The notes: a model not told the origin generated them from the letters alone. DNA of 64,000 bases from Macrolepiota albuminosa (GCA_027475525.1 JAMWFC010000073.1:831791-895790), one strand, 5' to 3'; counted from the first letter of the stretch, positions 10,880 through 23,634 are shown. Translations and numbers: made by a program.

Positions 10880-12882
10880 TTACTGTCTTCCAGTAGCAGG
10901 GAATTATCCAATAGTGGCAAAGAGTCATTTTTGAGTGGCAACAGGTTACCAGGTTAAATGTTGCTGGCAACCTGCCAATCAAGCACATCTTAACAATTGG
11001 CCTGGTAGTCTTGCAGGATGGCAAGACTGCATGCCAGGTTTGAGTACTTTAGTCAGAGTGCTATGAGCTGCACTCAGACCTGCTTCTGTTCCTGACCAAA
11101 CACTTCTTCCATCCTGATGGCCCAGTCAGCAAAGTACTCTAACATCTTCCAGAGAGAGAGCCACAACTGGATAGACCAAGTCTTGGCCCAGCCACTGGAA
11201 GGCATTGCTATTGACATCTGACATGGGCTGGGGATTTCAAGAAGGATTGACCCTTGTGATTACCTGTTGCTGGGGCACAAGCCTAGCAATGTCTTTTGCA
11301 TCAGATACTTTCTGCTACAAAGTGGCAGGACCATAATGTGACAGCCACTGCCAATTGGGCTCTTCCTGTGCCAACTCCTTATTGTCCTTCTTGGCTGCTA
11401 GTGACCCTATTACCACTTCCTCTGCCTCCTTGTGAGTCTCTTGCTGTGCTTCTGAGTCCTCCTCTCCTATTGCATCCTTATTATTTCCTGCTACTGTCTC
11501 TACTGCTGCTGATATAGGGGCCTGTTTCTTTTCCTCTTTGCTTTCCTCCATGACTGGCAGTGCCATTACTGCATCTGTCTCATTGCCCCCAGTTGGTAAA
11601 GATGCTTTCTTCAAGTGGATGAGAGACAGTAGCTAATTGGGACCAGCTTTATGATTCTTTTAAGGCAGGTAACTGGCAGTAAGCACCTGCCTCAGCTCCT
11701 CCATTTTGACATCTTCAGGAGTAGAGAGAGGAGACTTCACTCAGGTATGCTTTGCTTTGCCCTTCTCCTTGGCTGGGAAAGGGGCTTTCTGTTTTGAAAG
11801 GATAGCTGAACTTTGGCAATCTCTAGTGCTATGCTTGCTAACAGATTCTGAATCATTTCCTTGGCACGTCAGCAGCACTAAGGAAAATTTGCTAATCTTA
11901 GCCACCTTACTAGCAGCAATGTCCCTCCTCTGCTCCTCAACAAACTTTCTTGCATGTCTGACCAGTACTGCCTGTAAAAAGGTCCTCTCAATAATAACAT
12001 CTGGTGCCCTACTATGTTTGTGACTCTTGGCACTGTTAATAGTACATGTGCACCTAAGGGTGCTGCATCAGTAACATGGCTGCACTCTAGTTGGGAACTA
12101 GCAGCCTTCTGGGTCATTTTTAGCCCAGCATTTGTCACACTGTCACCAAGATTATTAAAGAAGCAGAAAAGTTAAGTCACTTACTGCCCTCCAGGAGTCT
12201 TTGAATGTTAGTCTTGTCACCAAGCTTGCCATTTTCTTATCCTTCATTTCTGGCAATATTACTCTGGCCTCCATTTCCTTATTTAAAACTGCCTTCTTAT
12301 AGCACAGTACTGTCAGAGAACTCCTTATTTCTTTCTTCTTTCACTCTCTATTCCTTCACTCTCCTTTTATTCATTTCTTTATTTTTTCTATCATTTTCTC
12401 ATTTTGCTGTTTCTATTTTCTCAACACCATCTGTCAGTACTATTCTCAGTCTTTGAGGTGCTCTAGCTCTTTAGCTATCATTCAAATAAGTGTGGGCCCT
12501 TCAGCACCACTTCCAGACTGCTTATATAAGCTGTAGCTTGCCTTTCTGACTTTCAAAGTCCAAAGTTGTCCTGCTTTATTTGTACAGTTGTTTATTTAGG
12601 CAATTTTCAAGTTTTTAAGGTTTTGTTGTACTTTACAGTTGTTTCCCATGCTTCAGAGGCCCCAAAAGCTTCCAACCTGACATAGAGAATCCCTAGACTT
12701 GTTTTTTTTAGATCTCTCTCTGCCAGGTGAGTAGTTATTATGATATTGTTAATATATACACTAATATACTTTGGATCTTCCTCTGCCAGCTGTGTGACTA
12801 AGCCACAGCCTCCAGAGGTTGCTCTTACAAGTATTAACAACTCTTTTAGCTCAGCGTCATTAAAGGTTGTTTGGGTTGGCAT
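10880..12882 (-). pseudogene. Decayed ORF, probably Gag-like, split by solo LTR
   Basis: The minus strand starts at an ATG at 12880-12882 followed by MPTQTTFNDAELKELL. If the solo LTR (12311-12829) and one copy of the duplication are ignored, the frame continues directly through CYKKAVLNKEMEARV and on to LTFKDSWRAVS near 12185. Further down, a Lys/Glu/Ala-rich stretch (11315-11614) fits the charged C-terminal part of such proteins. Frameshifts and stops follow. I infer a Gag-like retrotransposon protein and cannot name it. Confidence 0.4.
12311..12829 (+). mobile_element. Second solo LTR of the Gypsy-C family
   Basis: This 519-bp LTR starts TGTCAGAGAACTCC and ends GCTCTTACA. It matches the solo LTR at 6233-6751 along its full length with scattered substitutions. 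Flanks are AGTAC (12306-12310) and AGTAT (12830-12834), a 4 of 5 match expected for an aged 5-bp duplication. TATATAA is at 12523-12529. It interrupts the ORF beginning at 12882 and lies 90 bp from the LTR of element A. Confidence 0.92.
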
Positions 12883-12919
12883 CTAAGACAAGGGTCAGTT
12901 ATATAATCTAAGTCAGGAC

Positions 12920-13092
12920 TGTAACCGAAGTTACGGGTTAGAACTATCTTGTGTGTATCACACAAGTGCTAAATCAGACCGCAGTATCGGATTGACTAGT
13001 ACTTAGAGTGAAAACAAGATGTTGTCTTACGTAATACTCTACTAAATGATTATAGCGTCGTTGATGCTAAGAACACGGATGACTCTGTTACA
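12920..13092 (-). repeat. 3' LTR of element A (173 bp)
   Basis: On the minus strand it starts TGTAACAGAG and ends GTTACA, preceded by a G-rich tract. It is short and degenerate compared with the 227-bp LTR of element B, but both end in a hairpin of the form GTAACcgaaGTTAC. No matching 5' LTR is in the window. Confidence 0.8.
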
Positions 13093-13105
13093 TACCCCCC
13101 AATGA
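13093..13105 (-). promoter_or_regulatory. Polypurine tract of element A
   Basis: On the minus strand CATTGGGGGGTA lies directly before the LTR. Element B has ATTGGGGGGTG in the same place, so this is the plus-strand primer site for reverse transcription. Confidence 0.7.
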
Positions 13106-13406
13106 GACCGAATACTCAGTCTTTAGGAAGGGAGGTGGAGCGAGATAAAGAATGCACGATAGTGCAGGAAACAGATGGATAACACGTGTATTGCGTGGCT
13201 GCCAGACGTTAGCAGTTGTTTGCAGTGTAGATGCGGCCTCCAGACACACTGGAAGTCAGTCCTTATCAGACAGGGCGCACGTTGCGCCAGCAGTAGATGC
13301 AAGATAAATATGTTTATACTAAAATAAGAAAAACAAAAATTAAGAGTGACCCCGCCTCTGGGTCGGCTGTATCTACACGCAACTACAACAAAATATTAAC
13401 ATGGGT

Positions 13407-16354
13407 CTAGGACCCGGATGACGATGCTCCTGCAACCGCGCCCGTCTCAGTCACCATTGACTCCTCCTCCAGTGCGACGTTAATTGTGGGAGGGGGAGGC
13501 GCCAATTCCATCCTTGGTGGGGTTATAGGCCCCTCGACTGCAGGCATGTCTACCACCATAGGCTCTGTTAGTGCGACGTTAATCGCTAAAGCTGTGGTGG
13601 AGAGCGTACCCTGCTCTGCCGTGCATGACAGGAGATTGACCCGGCCTGGGTCCATGTCAGAGGTGGGCAGGTCATGCGCTGCCGTGCATTTTAGGAGGCG
13701 GACCTGGTTCGGGTCCATGCCAATGAGATAGTAGAGGCCATTGGCCTCGGGGTTTTCAGGGAGACGACTTTCCTTGTCGTGCTTGAACATAAGACGATAA
13801 TGATCGTCTTCGGTCATCTCCCGCCATCCATCCCATTGTGGGATTGTGGAAGGGGTGCCGTATCTATTCAAGCGCTCCATGCGCTCGTCGTCGATGTCGC
13901 GGAAGATGTCTATAGACATCGTGGAGGCGTGGAATTGCTGCTCCAGAAAGACCACTCCGTATGTATAGGTGTGGTCCACCCAGTCGGCAGGTATCTGGTT
14001 GTGCAGTAAGACGCATAACGCGTTGTCGTTGGAAAAGTTCCGTGCAAAGTCGTCTGGTATGTGCACAGGATGAAGTTCCAGCTGGTGCCCTCTCTGAGGC
14101 TCAAACGGCTGGTCTGGAAACATGGCATCATAAGAGGCGATAGCCTCACGGTAAAGACCCGGGCAGGCCATGACGAGGGTCATGCGCCGCACGATCACGG
14201 GCTTGGCTGCACTGTTAGCGCAAAGGGCTCAGCACAAGGCGAACCCGAAGAGGGTTCGCCAGTGCATATGGTAGGCATGGTCGACCGCAATGCCTTGATA
14301 CGTGTTTTCCAACCCCGGACGACCAAAGATCAGCACATACTGCGCAAGCTGATCCAGGTCAAACGGAGTGGAAGGGTCTTGGGCGCGCATTATGCGCAGT
14401 GCGGTTGATCCATCTTCCTTCGTGCGCAGAAAGCGCCCCGGAATGTGTCGGCGCTCAACGAGTGCAAGGTCGTCTGTCCCCTGGGCTGGGTTGACGAGGT
14501 TTTGATAGCACAGGTCCTTCATCAGGAGCATCATTGTTCGGTCATGTAATGACTCATCGGTTCGCTGGGCAAACATCTGAAGCTCCGTGATGAGGAGGTA
14601 GGCGGTAACCCGTTCGTGACAGGGAGCATGCTTGTTCGAATAATATTTGTAGAGCCAATCCAGCTCTAATGGCGTGTGCGGCAGGCCGTGAGGGGAATAC
14701 TTGTAAACAATGCTGGCCGGAATGCCAGCACAATGCCCAGATGAAAACTCATATGCCGCTGCCCAGTTGGCCTCGGCTCCCAACAGCATGGTATTCGAAT
14801 GGTACGAATAATACGTGCAGTGGCTGAGTGCTCCCCTGAAGCACGAATTTGTTCGCTCAATATCGAGCGGTCCCCACACCTTCACTCCCAATCCATCGGG
14901 GATTCTCCCCGAGAACTCATCCTCGGACCTCTGCTTGAGGGCCCACAGCTCTTTGGCGTGAATCGCCTTCTTTTTTGCAATGCGCTTATTGCGTGATACT
15001 CGCTGAAATTGGTCTGCCGCCGATTCCCCTTCCTCTGCCTCCTCCTCATGCTCCAAGCTCGACTCTCCATAGTCGTTCTTGTTGGATAAGGAGGCCACAG
15101 GTGCTTTGCCTTTTTTAGGCATGGAACAATTCTTTGAGGTCACCACCAGACCGTCATATTGCTCGGGAGAGCGAGGGTTGGTGGTCAAGACGACCATGGG
15201 AAAGTGTGCCTGCGGTGCAGGCATGGTAACGGGCAACAGGAACAACATCGAGACCTTCCCAGCCTGTGCGGAATGCCAGCTGGGAACTCTATCACCTCCA
15301 GCTTGGAGGCATCAAGAGGAGGCTTACGGCCTCAACGTTGGCGTACCAACCCCGACTTGACCGGGGCAGAAGATCTGAATAATGGCTGAGCCACCAGGGG
15401 GGCAGGTGCATTTCGCGCCAGAGTTCTCCCCCCAGGCTCAGCTCGAGGAACAACGGTAGTGGGCGCTCTTGGCACCACAGCAACGGTTTTGGACCCCCTA
15501 ACTGGGGCCTGGGATGATGCGGTTTCCCACTGGCCCAGGGACAGACCTGCCAGAGGTTCACTAACTGCAGTCAGCGACTCTGAAGAGGCCTGCGGGCCCA
15601 ACTTGGGTAGCCGCGATGACGAAGCCACAGGCTGAGCAGGCTGCTCATGGCGTGCGAATTGCGCTTCCGACGGCATCCTTGCCTGTGGAGGAGCGACCAG
15701 TCAACTGGGCTGATATCTAGCCCTCTTGACCTCAGCGGTCGATTCCTCACTCGTGGCAATTTTGCGCTTAGACGCACGTTCGATCTGCTCCAGCGCTGCG
15801 ATGCACTGCCTCTTCATCAGCTCGATTTGGTTGAGCAGCCTTTCCATCACCATTACAGCCAAGCTGTCCTGCAGAAAGGACGCAGTTGCAGGGACTGGCT
15901 GTCCCACTGCTTCCAGTCTGCCCAATAGCACATCTGACCCAGCTACACTCTGCGCTTGTGGCACAGGCTCCCCATATGACTCTTCCACGGGCCGATGCAC
16001 CCATGGTACTGACGGCGGCCCCGTCACCATGCCCGCATACGTTGGATGCGACGCAGCTGGACGTGCCGACGGTTCCTGATAATAGCGCTCATGGCGTGTG
16101 CTGTCCTCCAGGCACCCATAGCGCCCTTCGTCATCAACCTCCATCTCTTGCGAGTGGAGGGGTGTCTGGTAAGGAAGTGGCTCGGCACAGCCTGGATAGG
16201 CCACGCCTGCTGACTGAAACTGGCTTACCGCCGGATATGGCAGCTGCCTCTGGTACTGATCGGGGTAATCACGATTTTGTATGTTCGGGGGTCTCCCCCC
16301 TCCACTAGAGCCTTGCCGGCTCTGATCACCCTGTTGCGGCCCCCAATAGGCCAT
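13407..16354 (-). pseudogene. ORF3 of element A, large protein downstream of integrase
   Basis: Starting at ATG 16354 (a second ATG lies five codons upstream), the ORF reads about 980 codons to 13407. It is broken by TGA at 15701, a stop at 15332 with a frameshift before 15248, and TGA at 14229. The N-terminal part is Pro/Gln/Tyr-rich, followed by a helical stretch ending in the basic SKRKIA. The middle part (15248-14229) and C-terminal part (14228-13407) are globular in composition and match ORF3 of element B, for example SPHGLP against SPRGFP, PGLYREA against PGLYKEA, and LLHNQIP in both. No signal peptide or membrane segment is visible. The function is unknown. The first part has no zinc knuckle, so it is not a displaced Gag. 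Confidence 0.75.
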
Positions 16355-16519
16355 TTTCACTAGACACATAGACTATGTGTATTGGGACTGAGAAAAGAAA
16401 GGAAAAAAAAAACAATCTCCCAACTCCACTAGTGGTGTAAACAACCACAAATACATGCCACCTGGCCTCTCACCGGCGATCAAAGTGGACTTTGTCCACA
16501 TTCCACCACCACACGTGCA

Positions 16520-18415
16520 TTACACATGTTTTGCTAGCTGTTGAGGGCATTTCACGCCTTGCAACTCTAGATACCTGTCCATCGCTGCAAGGTCTTTGCA
16601 GTTCACTAGCAGTTCCCAAGTAGTATCACCTAGGCTCCACCTCACCTCGAATTCGAGGCTTCCCTTCGTCCACCGATGACCTATGAGGTCATCTACGAAC
16701 CACTCCTGGTCATTGCCAGTTCCAAAGTCATACGGCTCCGGAGTTGCGCGATTAGGAAATAGCGCATCACTACTGGCCATATACGGTCGCAATAGCGACA
16801 CGTGAAACTTGGGCACTATCCTGCGCGCTTGCAGCGCCTGGGGTAGTTCCAGCACGTAGTTAGACGTGCTCGGTTCTGCCTCAAGGACCTTATATGGTCC
16901 AATCCATTTCGGACACAGCTTACTCGCCCTGCCTTTCAGCAGGTTCAAGTTCTTCATCAAAAGGTACACTAGGCTCCCTTTCTCGATGTCCGGCTCATCA
17001 CGTCTGCGATTATTTGCATATTTGGTCTGCCATACACGCAATTCTATAATCACGTCATGGGCATCTGCCAGAGTCCTCAGCGCGTTGCGCGCAAACTGCT
17101 TTACTCCCACATGAATAACTTTGTCTGTACGAAGTTCACGAATCATGGATGGCATGTAGCCATTGTTGAGTTCAAAGGGTGAATACCCAGTAGTTTCTGA
17201 TATACTCGCATTTATCGCAAATTCCACGAGGGGACATTGATCCACCCAGTCCTTCTGATCAGGACGTACGAACGCTTGCAAGATTTGCACGATATTTCTA
17301 TTTGCGTGTTCAGTTTGACCATCTGTTTGCGGATGAAATGATGTTGACATGAGCAACTTTGCTCCCAGCAGTTTGTGCAACTCCTTCCACCATTTGGAAG
17401 TGAACTTAGCATCTCAATCGCTTACGATCAAACTTGGCAGTCCATGGAGGCATACTATCTCCTTGAGATAGATCCACGACAAGTCTGACGCGGTCATGGT
17501 GGTTCTCACCGGAATGAGATGGACCATACTGGTCATTCTGCAGATCACTACCCACAGGTAGTTAAAGCCTTTCGACTCAGGAAACGGACCTATAAAGTCC
17601 ATCCCAATCAAATCCCAAGGTTTGACCAGTATGGGTAGCGAATGGAGCTTTCCCGGTGGCTTCAAAGTCAATACTTTCGACTGTTGACATAGCTCGCATG
17701 TCGAGCAGAATTGGCTCGTCTCTTTGGCCATTTGCGGCCACCAGTACCAGCGTCGCACATAATCCAGCGTTTTCTGAGTTCCGAAGTGGCCCACTACTCT
17801 ATGGGCCTGGTCCAGGATAGTCGTAATCAACGACCTCTCCCGGGGAATGCAGATGACTTTGGACCCTGTGGGTCTGGTAAGGTAGACGAGCTGCTGCTCC
17901 ATCCTGAAGCACGGATGCGCTTGGATATTGTTCAGAATCTCTAAGAAGAGATTATCATCCTTGTATCCTTGCTGGATACGTGTGCGGAATTGCGCATTGC
18001 CTAAGTCGGCCGGTGCAGGCGTATGGTCCTGTGACTCCAGCGCTTGCTGGAGCGTCATATCAGTACCTCTCGCAGGCACCTCTTGCCTTGTCTCTTCACT
18101 TGGCTGAGGGACCTCATGATCCACTAGCACCTGGGCTTTGATATCGCAAGTCTCTCGCTGTTTGTGCAGTCGCTTACTGCGACGTGTTTCCTGTGCTCGC
18201 ATGGCGTGTAACTCGACCCTATGTTCCCTGATTTCATGGAATCGATGCATAGGCAAATCCTCGCCCTCTGGGTCAATATGTTTGTCCGCCTGGACATAGT
18301 CATGCGTGTCATGAACGTCATCTTGAGTATCACTCTCGAAATATCGAGATAGACAATCCGCCACTTTGTTCAATTCACCTTTTACATAGGTGATGTCAAA
18401 CTGGTACCATGACAT
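16520..18415 (-). pseudogene. Integrase and chromodomain-like tail of element A
   Basis: The minus-strand frame encodes an end of RNase H, then an HHCC zinc-binding region (AHRVVGH ... CSTCELC) and the integrase core with first Asp in IGMDFIGPF. An in-frame TGA follows at 17414-17416, where element B has Arg in VSDRDSKF. After it the frame continues with the third catalytic residue in TDGQTEHAN, a GPY motif (WIGPYKVLEAEPS) and a chromodomain-like tail (LEFEVRWSLGDTTWE). It inserts DNA copies into chromatin in intact relatives. Only the stop breaks this segment. Confidence 0.9.
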
Positions 18416-18436
18416 GTAGTCAATCCAGCAACATTG

Positions 18437-19933
18437 TCATGGAGACAGGTGCACCTGAGTCTTGAAGAACTCTAGTGCTTTGTGATCCGTAATAATGTGG
18501 ATCTTATATCCCATCAGTTTATCCTCCCACTTTAGGAGGGCTTCCAGGATGGTGAGTGTTTCTAACTCGTGCACAGCATAATTCTGCTGAGCAGCAGTGA
18601 ATTTACGGGACATAAATCCTGCTGGTCGGCAAGTCTGCCACGTTTTACCCTGGCCAAACATGGCCCCAACCCCAGTCTTCGACACATCGCTAATGAGCCA
18701 GATGGGCTCGTCGATGTGTGGGTCAATTGGCTGAATGACTGGCGTTTTCATGCATATGCGCTTAATCATCTCAAAACACCGCTGATGCAGTGGTCTCCAA
18801 TGAAACGGTGACCCATTCTGGGTCATGGCCATAAGTGGCCCGGTGTATGCAGTGATGTCTGGCAAGAAGTTGCCAATATAGTTCACCAGTCCGACAAATC
18901 GTTGGATATCATTATATGTGTGTGGAGTATGCCACTCTCGGATTTGGTCGAGCTTATCCGTATCCGGATGAATGCCCTTCTCATCAATGACGTGACCGAG
19001 ACAATCTATACTTGTTGCATACAACTCGCACTTCTTCCATTTGAGATAGAGACTGGCCTTCCGTAGCCGGTCAAATACGACTCATAGGTGCTGCTCATGC
19101 TCCTCAATGGAGTCAGAAAATATGAATATATCGTCTAAATAGACATGCATGAACTTCCCGATTACATCTCGGAAGATTGAGGTCATTAACCTCTGAAATG
19201 TCGCTGGTGCATTACAATCACCAATCTGCATGATGTTACTCACAAATGTCCCCATCAGGGACGAGAACAGCGTCTTTGGTATATCCTCTTCGCGGATGCG
19301 AACCTGTTCGTACATGTCTGTGAGGTCAATTTTTGGCCTATACTTTGCTGTCACGACATCTTCTCGTATTACTTCCTGATCTGGAAGAGGTGTCACATCC
19401 TTGACTGTATTATCATTGCGCTGTTGCGCATCCAATGCAGTCCTTAATGTTCCATCCTTCTTGGGAATACAAAGTAATGGTGCAGCTTGCACCGCTAGTC
19501 GTGGTTCCCATCACTTTGTGTTTATGTATCTATTCGTCTTTTCACGAAGTTGATCCTGTAGTGCTTGCAGGCAGCGAGGCAAATGATATTTGTACTGCTT
19601 GTTATTGTCAATGAGGTTAATCTCATGATTAACCTCCTGCAACGGAGGAAGCTCTTCCTTCATTCCATTGACAATATCAGCAAACTCCAGTTGCCATTGC
19701 TGGTGCAATCGAGGAATATCATCCTCTGTAAGGCTCACAGCCTTACCTTTTCCTTTGGCTACGCGTGCTATACGCGGTTGAACCTTTGGTTCAAATCGCT
19801 CCCGTAAGGCACGTACGTGCTCCTCTGTGAGATCTCCCGGATTCAACCTTACAACCGGTTGTTTCCTTGTCGTATTCGCTGATGACTGCACGCTTCTTGC
19901 TTTCAGCGAGAGTCCGTCAAATACAATATCCAA
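18437..19933 (-). pseudogene. Reverse transcriptase and RNase H of element A
   Basis: Three minus-strand frame segments, all in one reading frame, carry RT and RNase H. RT motifs include PKKDGTLRTALDAQQRN, the catalytic YLDD (in HVYLDDIFIF near 19130) and LGHVI. RNase H follows with NYAVHELETLTILEALLKW and ITDHKALEFF. In-frame TGA codons at 19511, 19082 and 18437 separate the segments; the first two sit where Arg is expected (INTK-R-WEPR, EQHL-R-VVFDRL). Catalytic residues are otherwise present. Confidence 0.9.
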
Positions 19934-20085
19934 TGTTTTGGAAATCTTGTCCTCTCATGCGTGACGGTACACTTCTCCCGTCTGGGTCACCTGCATCACC
20001 ATTGACGCTACCAACTCATTCCACTCCCATGGCATTCGTGGGTCATACGCCCATTGCACTCCTGGCCAAGGCACTGGTTGGTCCA

Positions 20086-21245
20086 TTAGCGACCGCTACC
20101 CACAGTTCCCATCGTACTGTATACCTTGTCCTTGACGAGATCCTCAACCTTCACTTGAGAGCTAGTCGGCTGGCATTCCAGCGACTCCACCACGTGTTTA
20201 CTACGCTCATTCTTGCACTGCACAGCCTGTTTAGGCTTTCCATTGGTACACCCAGTCACATCCGGGTGCTTCCCCTTCTTCAGAGTTCCTTGAAACTCTT
20301 CCTCAGACATCAGTATAGCCGGCGAGTCTGCCGGCAGGCTTTTTGGTGGGGCCTGTTCATCCTCCACCTCCTGTACAGTCGCTCTCCTGCGACCATCTAG
20401 TCAGTTGCGTTCATCACGGCGCTTTTCAGTTGCGCAATAGCACCTCAAATGACCATCTGTGTCGTTCAACACCACTTTCTCTGCCTTCAAAGGCATACCA
20501 TTCACAACGACCATGTCGTTCACAAAATCCAGCGACACCTTGTTCTTACACATGAACGGCGTACCAATAATCATGTCGTAGCGATCAAAATTTGCTATAT
20601 CCACATATTCTTTTGTCGACGTCCCTGCCGTCTTCATTCTCACTTCCACGCCAAACTGTACCATAGCGCAACTCCCAACAGTCCCCAGTTGGAGCATCAA
20701 TGGCTCCTCCAGTTCATGAACGCGAATCACGTTGACGTGAGCAAACTAGGGTGTAATGCCCGTAGTGGTACTCCCTGAGTCCCACAACGTCCATGCTGGA
20801 TGTCCATTGACATCAACATACGTGACCAGGCACTCCTTCTCTTTGGGAGTATAGCGTGGCTGCTGCAACTTATTCGTTGCCTTCTGCAGGGTTACACGTC
20901 TCATTCGGACGCGCTAATCTCCACGGCACTCAGTCAGTGCAAACAGGTGTTCTTCCTTGTCCTCACAAGCATAATAGTCGCTGTTGTACACATCCACTGC
21001 GACGTATTTGTCACCATCAATCTGGATGCTCTCAGCATCATCCACTTCCAACCTGTCAGCCTCTACTTGTGGCTCCTCCTCCGTTTTGTTGACGATCTCA
21101 TCGTCCTTGTTGTCACTAACGACATTGCTCAGTGCCACAGCCATATGGGCCGCTCAGATGTGTGCCTTAGGAGGGGCGGGGCACTCCTTAGCAAAATGTC
21201 CGCTTCTGCCACAATTGTAGCACGCTGAGGGATCCCAGCCAAATG
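20086..21245 (-). pseudogene. Gag zinc knuckle and protease region of element A
   Basis: The frame starts with a CCHC knuckle, CYNCGRSGHFAKEC, near 21180-21230, followed by an acidic linker. A DSG protease active-site motif (LWDSGSTT) lies near 20780, and DMIIGTPF (near 20560) fits the second conserved part of retropepsins. In-frame stops occur at 21154 (TGA), near 20915 (TAG), near 20748 (TAG, probably from CAG) and 20401. Upstream Gag sequence is missing beyond about 21245, which is the truncation point of the element. Confidence 0.82.
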
Positions 21246-23634
21246 AATCAAGATGGAATATACAAAATCTGAGTATACAAAACTTTTCTATGCATAGAAA
21301 CACCTTTCCGAAGCATGCCGAGTGGCAGAAAGCTCATAAAGATGATACTTTCTGTGCAATGAAAGAGAGCGTGACAACTAGAAGCTCCGCATATGGCTTG
21401 CGATACGGCGTAATTTGAATTTGGACTGTGACCTGGATTTTGCACTTCCCAGTATCGGCAATATCTCTTAACATCAGCCACCAGTAGCATATACAAGAGG
21501 TTTCTAAACTTTTGGTTTATTGATATACAAAGCAAAGTCATGTGAAAACAAATTGATTTGCCCCAAGGTTACATCTTGCAATTGGCACCTTACGGACCTA
21601 CCATTGACCTACCATTGACCCGTTTCGCCGTCTTCCCCCGCTATTTTGCCATTTTCTCACTTGACCATTTTTCCACTTCGTCATTTTGCCACTTTCTGAT
21701 TTGCATTTCCTTATGTAATAATCAAGCGTTCTCAAAGTGAATAGATTTGTGCTGACACGAATACGTTGGATATTGCTGGTCAGACTTCCGTCATTCAAAG
21801 TCACATCTCCCATGTTGCCGGACGTTATGCAGGGAAACTCTATGCTGTGAGATTTCTGGCACTATGTCTCTAATATTGTTTTCACATGACTCAAAAAGTT
21901 CTGCATTGTCAAGTGCATCAATTCTTTTCCATGAAATAGTTTCCCAACACTGCTAACAAATTTATTAGTGAATGTCTGAACAAGGACGTTGTCAAGCGTA
22001 TCAATGCATCACAGAAGTTGATCGACGGTATTGGCACTCAAACGCATCTTTCGGTATGATACTGGCAAAACTGACTTGAAACAAACAATTGATCGAGTAA
22101 TCTTTTAGGCTGGTGGCGCTAGCTGTTACACTTGACTGCTCTTGCTGGCTCTGGAGTCAGTGAAGTTGCCATTACCAAGCTCGATATCAAGGGCGCAGCC
22201 TCAAGCGATACATAATGTTACATTCTCGCACAAGAAAGGCTTCATGAAGCCCAATTTCAATCCAGCACACAAAGTTCGAGCTGACTCGCCACATATATAT
22301 GTATGTATCTTCTCCCAATTCATTACCACATCATCCGTTGAGCCCAAGGGAATCATTATAGCGCAATTCAGGACTTAGTCAGCTCAGAATCCAAAACAGC
22401 CTATAATATTATATCCATATTCAAGAGAGATTTTTCAATCCCAAGCTACATATACACTTGTTTGTAGATCAGTGGCTGTGCTAGTACATGTTGCCACGTC
22501 GTGAATACTGTTACTTCGTTCTCTTGGACCATGACCCTTTTCGAAACCTATCTGCTGTGAGTGTTGGATTTGACCTCGATTCATACCTTTTTTATGTGCC
22601 CAGCCTTTGACAGTATCCTCTTTACTCCAAAACTGAACCTCTGGCAGCTCTCGCCAGTCTACAAGATCCCAAAATTATGGGAGGGACAAGGCTAAATTTG
22701 CCTTGATTTCGGGTTTGTTGAAAAAAAGTCTCGACTCTGCCCTTTTACACTTCGGATTTTACGCCTGGTCCTGGAGCATACCACGAGTAAAACTGATAGT
22801 GAAGCGAGCGAGCAAATATGATCCCCACAAGATTAGATGTGAAGAGTACTGTTGCGACATCTACCCACAATGCAATGAGGAAAGGTGTGGTCGTAATCAG
22901 CGCGTGTACATTGGGTACTCAGCCTTTCCGAACAATCTACAACTGCTCATTGAACTGACATCCCTTGATTCCAGCACACGATATCTGCGTGGACTATTAT
23001 TATCATGGAGTTGGTTAATATACTTATTTAATGCATGGTTCCGCGCCAACTCGGAACTTCCAATTACAGGGAGAGTAGGAGAGAGTGGTAGAATAGGGAT
23101 CGTCAAAGTTATCGTGTCGATACCAAAATTTTGACTCAAAGTTGACCAGCGACTTGATACTAATCGCTGTCAAGCTGATATTGATGACCCCAAATTTCTA
23201 CGTGAAGGTTGATATGTTGATATTTATTTGTGTCGAGATTGCTCAATACTTACAAAGCAAAGTCACGTGAAGAGGCAAGAGGGTCGGAACAATTGGAGCC
23301 GTTGGGAAGCTGAGGTGTTTTCGCCACTGCCCTCTTTTAGGGTTCCTCGTAGCTTCTTCTTGTAACCTTCGCAGTCAAATCACATGTTTTTTCCTTGGAG
23401 CTCCGGTGACCCTTGATCCTCAGCCAATCCAAGGTCTTCTCTAACGGCGACATATCTTGCAGACATGGGTCTCACTGAACATAGTTTCACTTACAAGCCT
23501 CACCATCATATTTAAAGCTACTTTTCCTGCCAGAGAACATGATAATCAAATGGATTTGTCCTGCTGAACAACGATCTCTTCCTCATTCTGCCTCCAAAGG
23601 AAAACTCTAGAGAAAAAGTAAAGCTCAACAACAA
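21246..23634. other. Low-copy sequence without a supported gene; short repeats inside
   Basis: I see no recognisable protein. Notable items are a degenerate CCATTTTGCC pyrimidine repeat at about 21600-21710, a motif AAGCAAAGTCAYGTGAA present near 21530 and 23255, and one arm of a 48-bp inverted repeat at 23078-23125 whose partner lies at 36101-36148. The 143-codon plus-strand frame at 22703-23134 shows no domain signs. Confidence 0.4.

Larger units (their letters stand above)
12920..21245 (-). mobile_element. Ty3/Gypsy element A, 5'-truncated, with extra 3' ORF
   Basis: Read on the minus strand the order is Gag C-terminus with zinc knuckle, protease, RT, RNase H, integrase, chromodomain-like tail, a third large ORF (ORF3), polypurine tract, LTR. 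The 5' LTR and most of Gag are absent; similarity ends near 21245 just upstream of the zinc knuckle. Integrase and RNase H protein segments are closely similar to element B (58067 onward), so the two are one family. At least six in-frame stops and a frameshift in ORF3 make this copy inactive. Confidence 0.92.

Noticed and set aside
15886..16308. Long plus-strand frame opposite ORF3 of element A
   Set aside because: It is the antisense shadow of the conserved minus-strand ORF3 and shows no domain or splice context.
13407..16354. ORF3 as a retroviral-type envelope gene
   Set aside because: It occupies the env position but has no signal peptide, membrane helix or cysteine pattern, and starts with a Gln/Pro-rich region.
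13407..16354. ORF3 as a displaced Gag
   Set aside because: Element A has its own CCHC zinc knuckle upstream of the protease at 21180-21230, and ORF3 has none.
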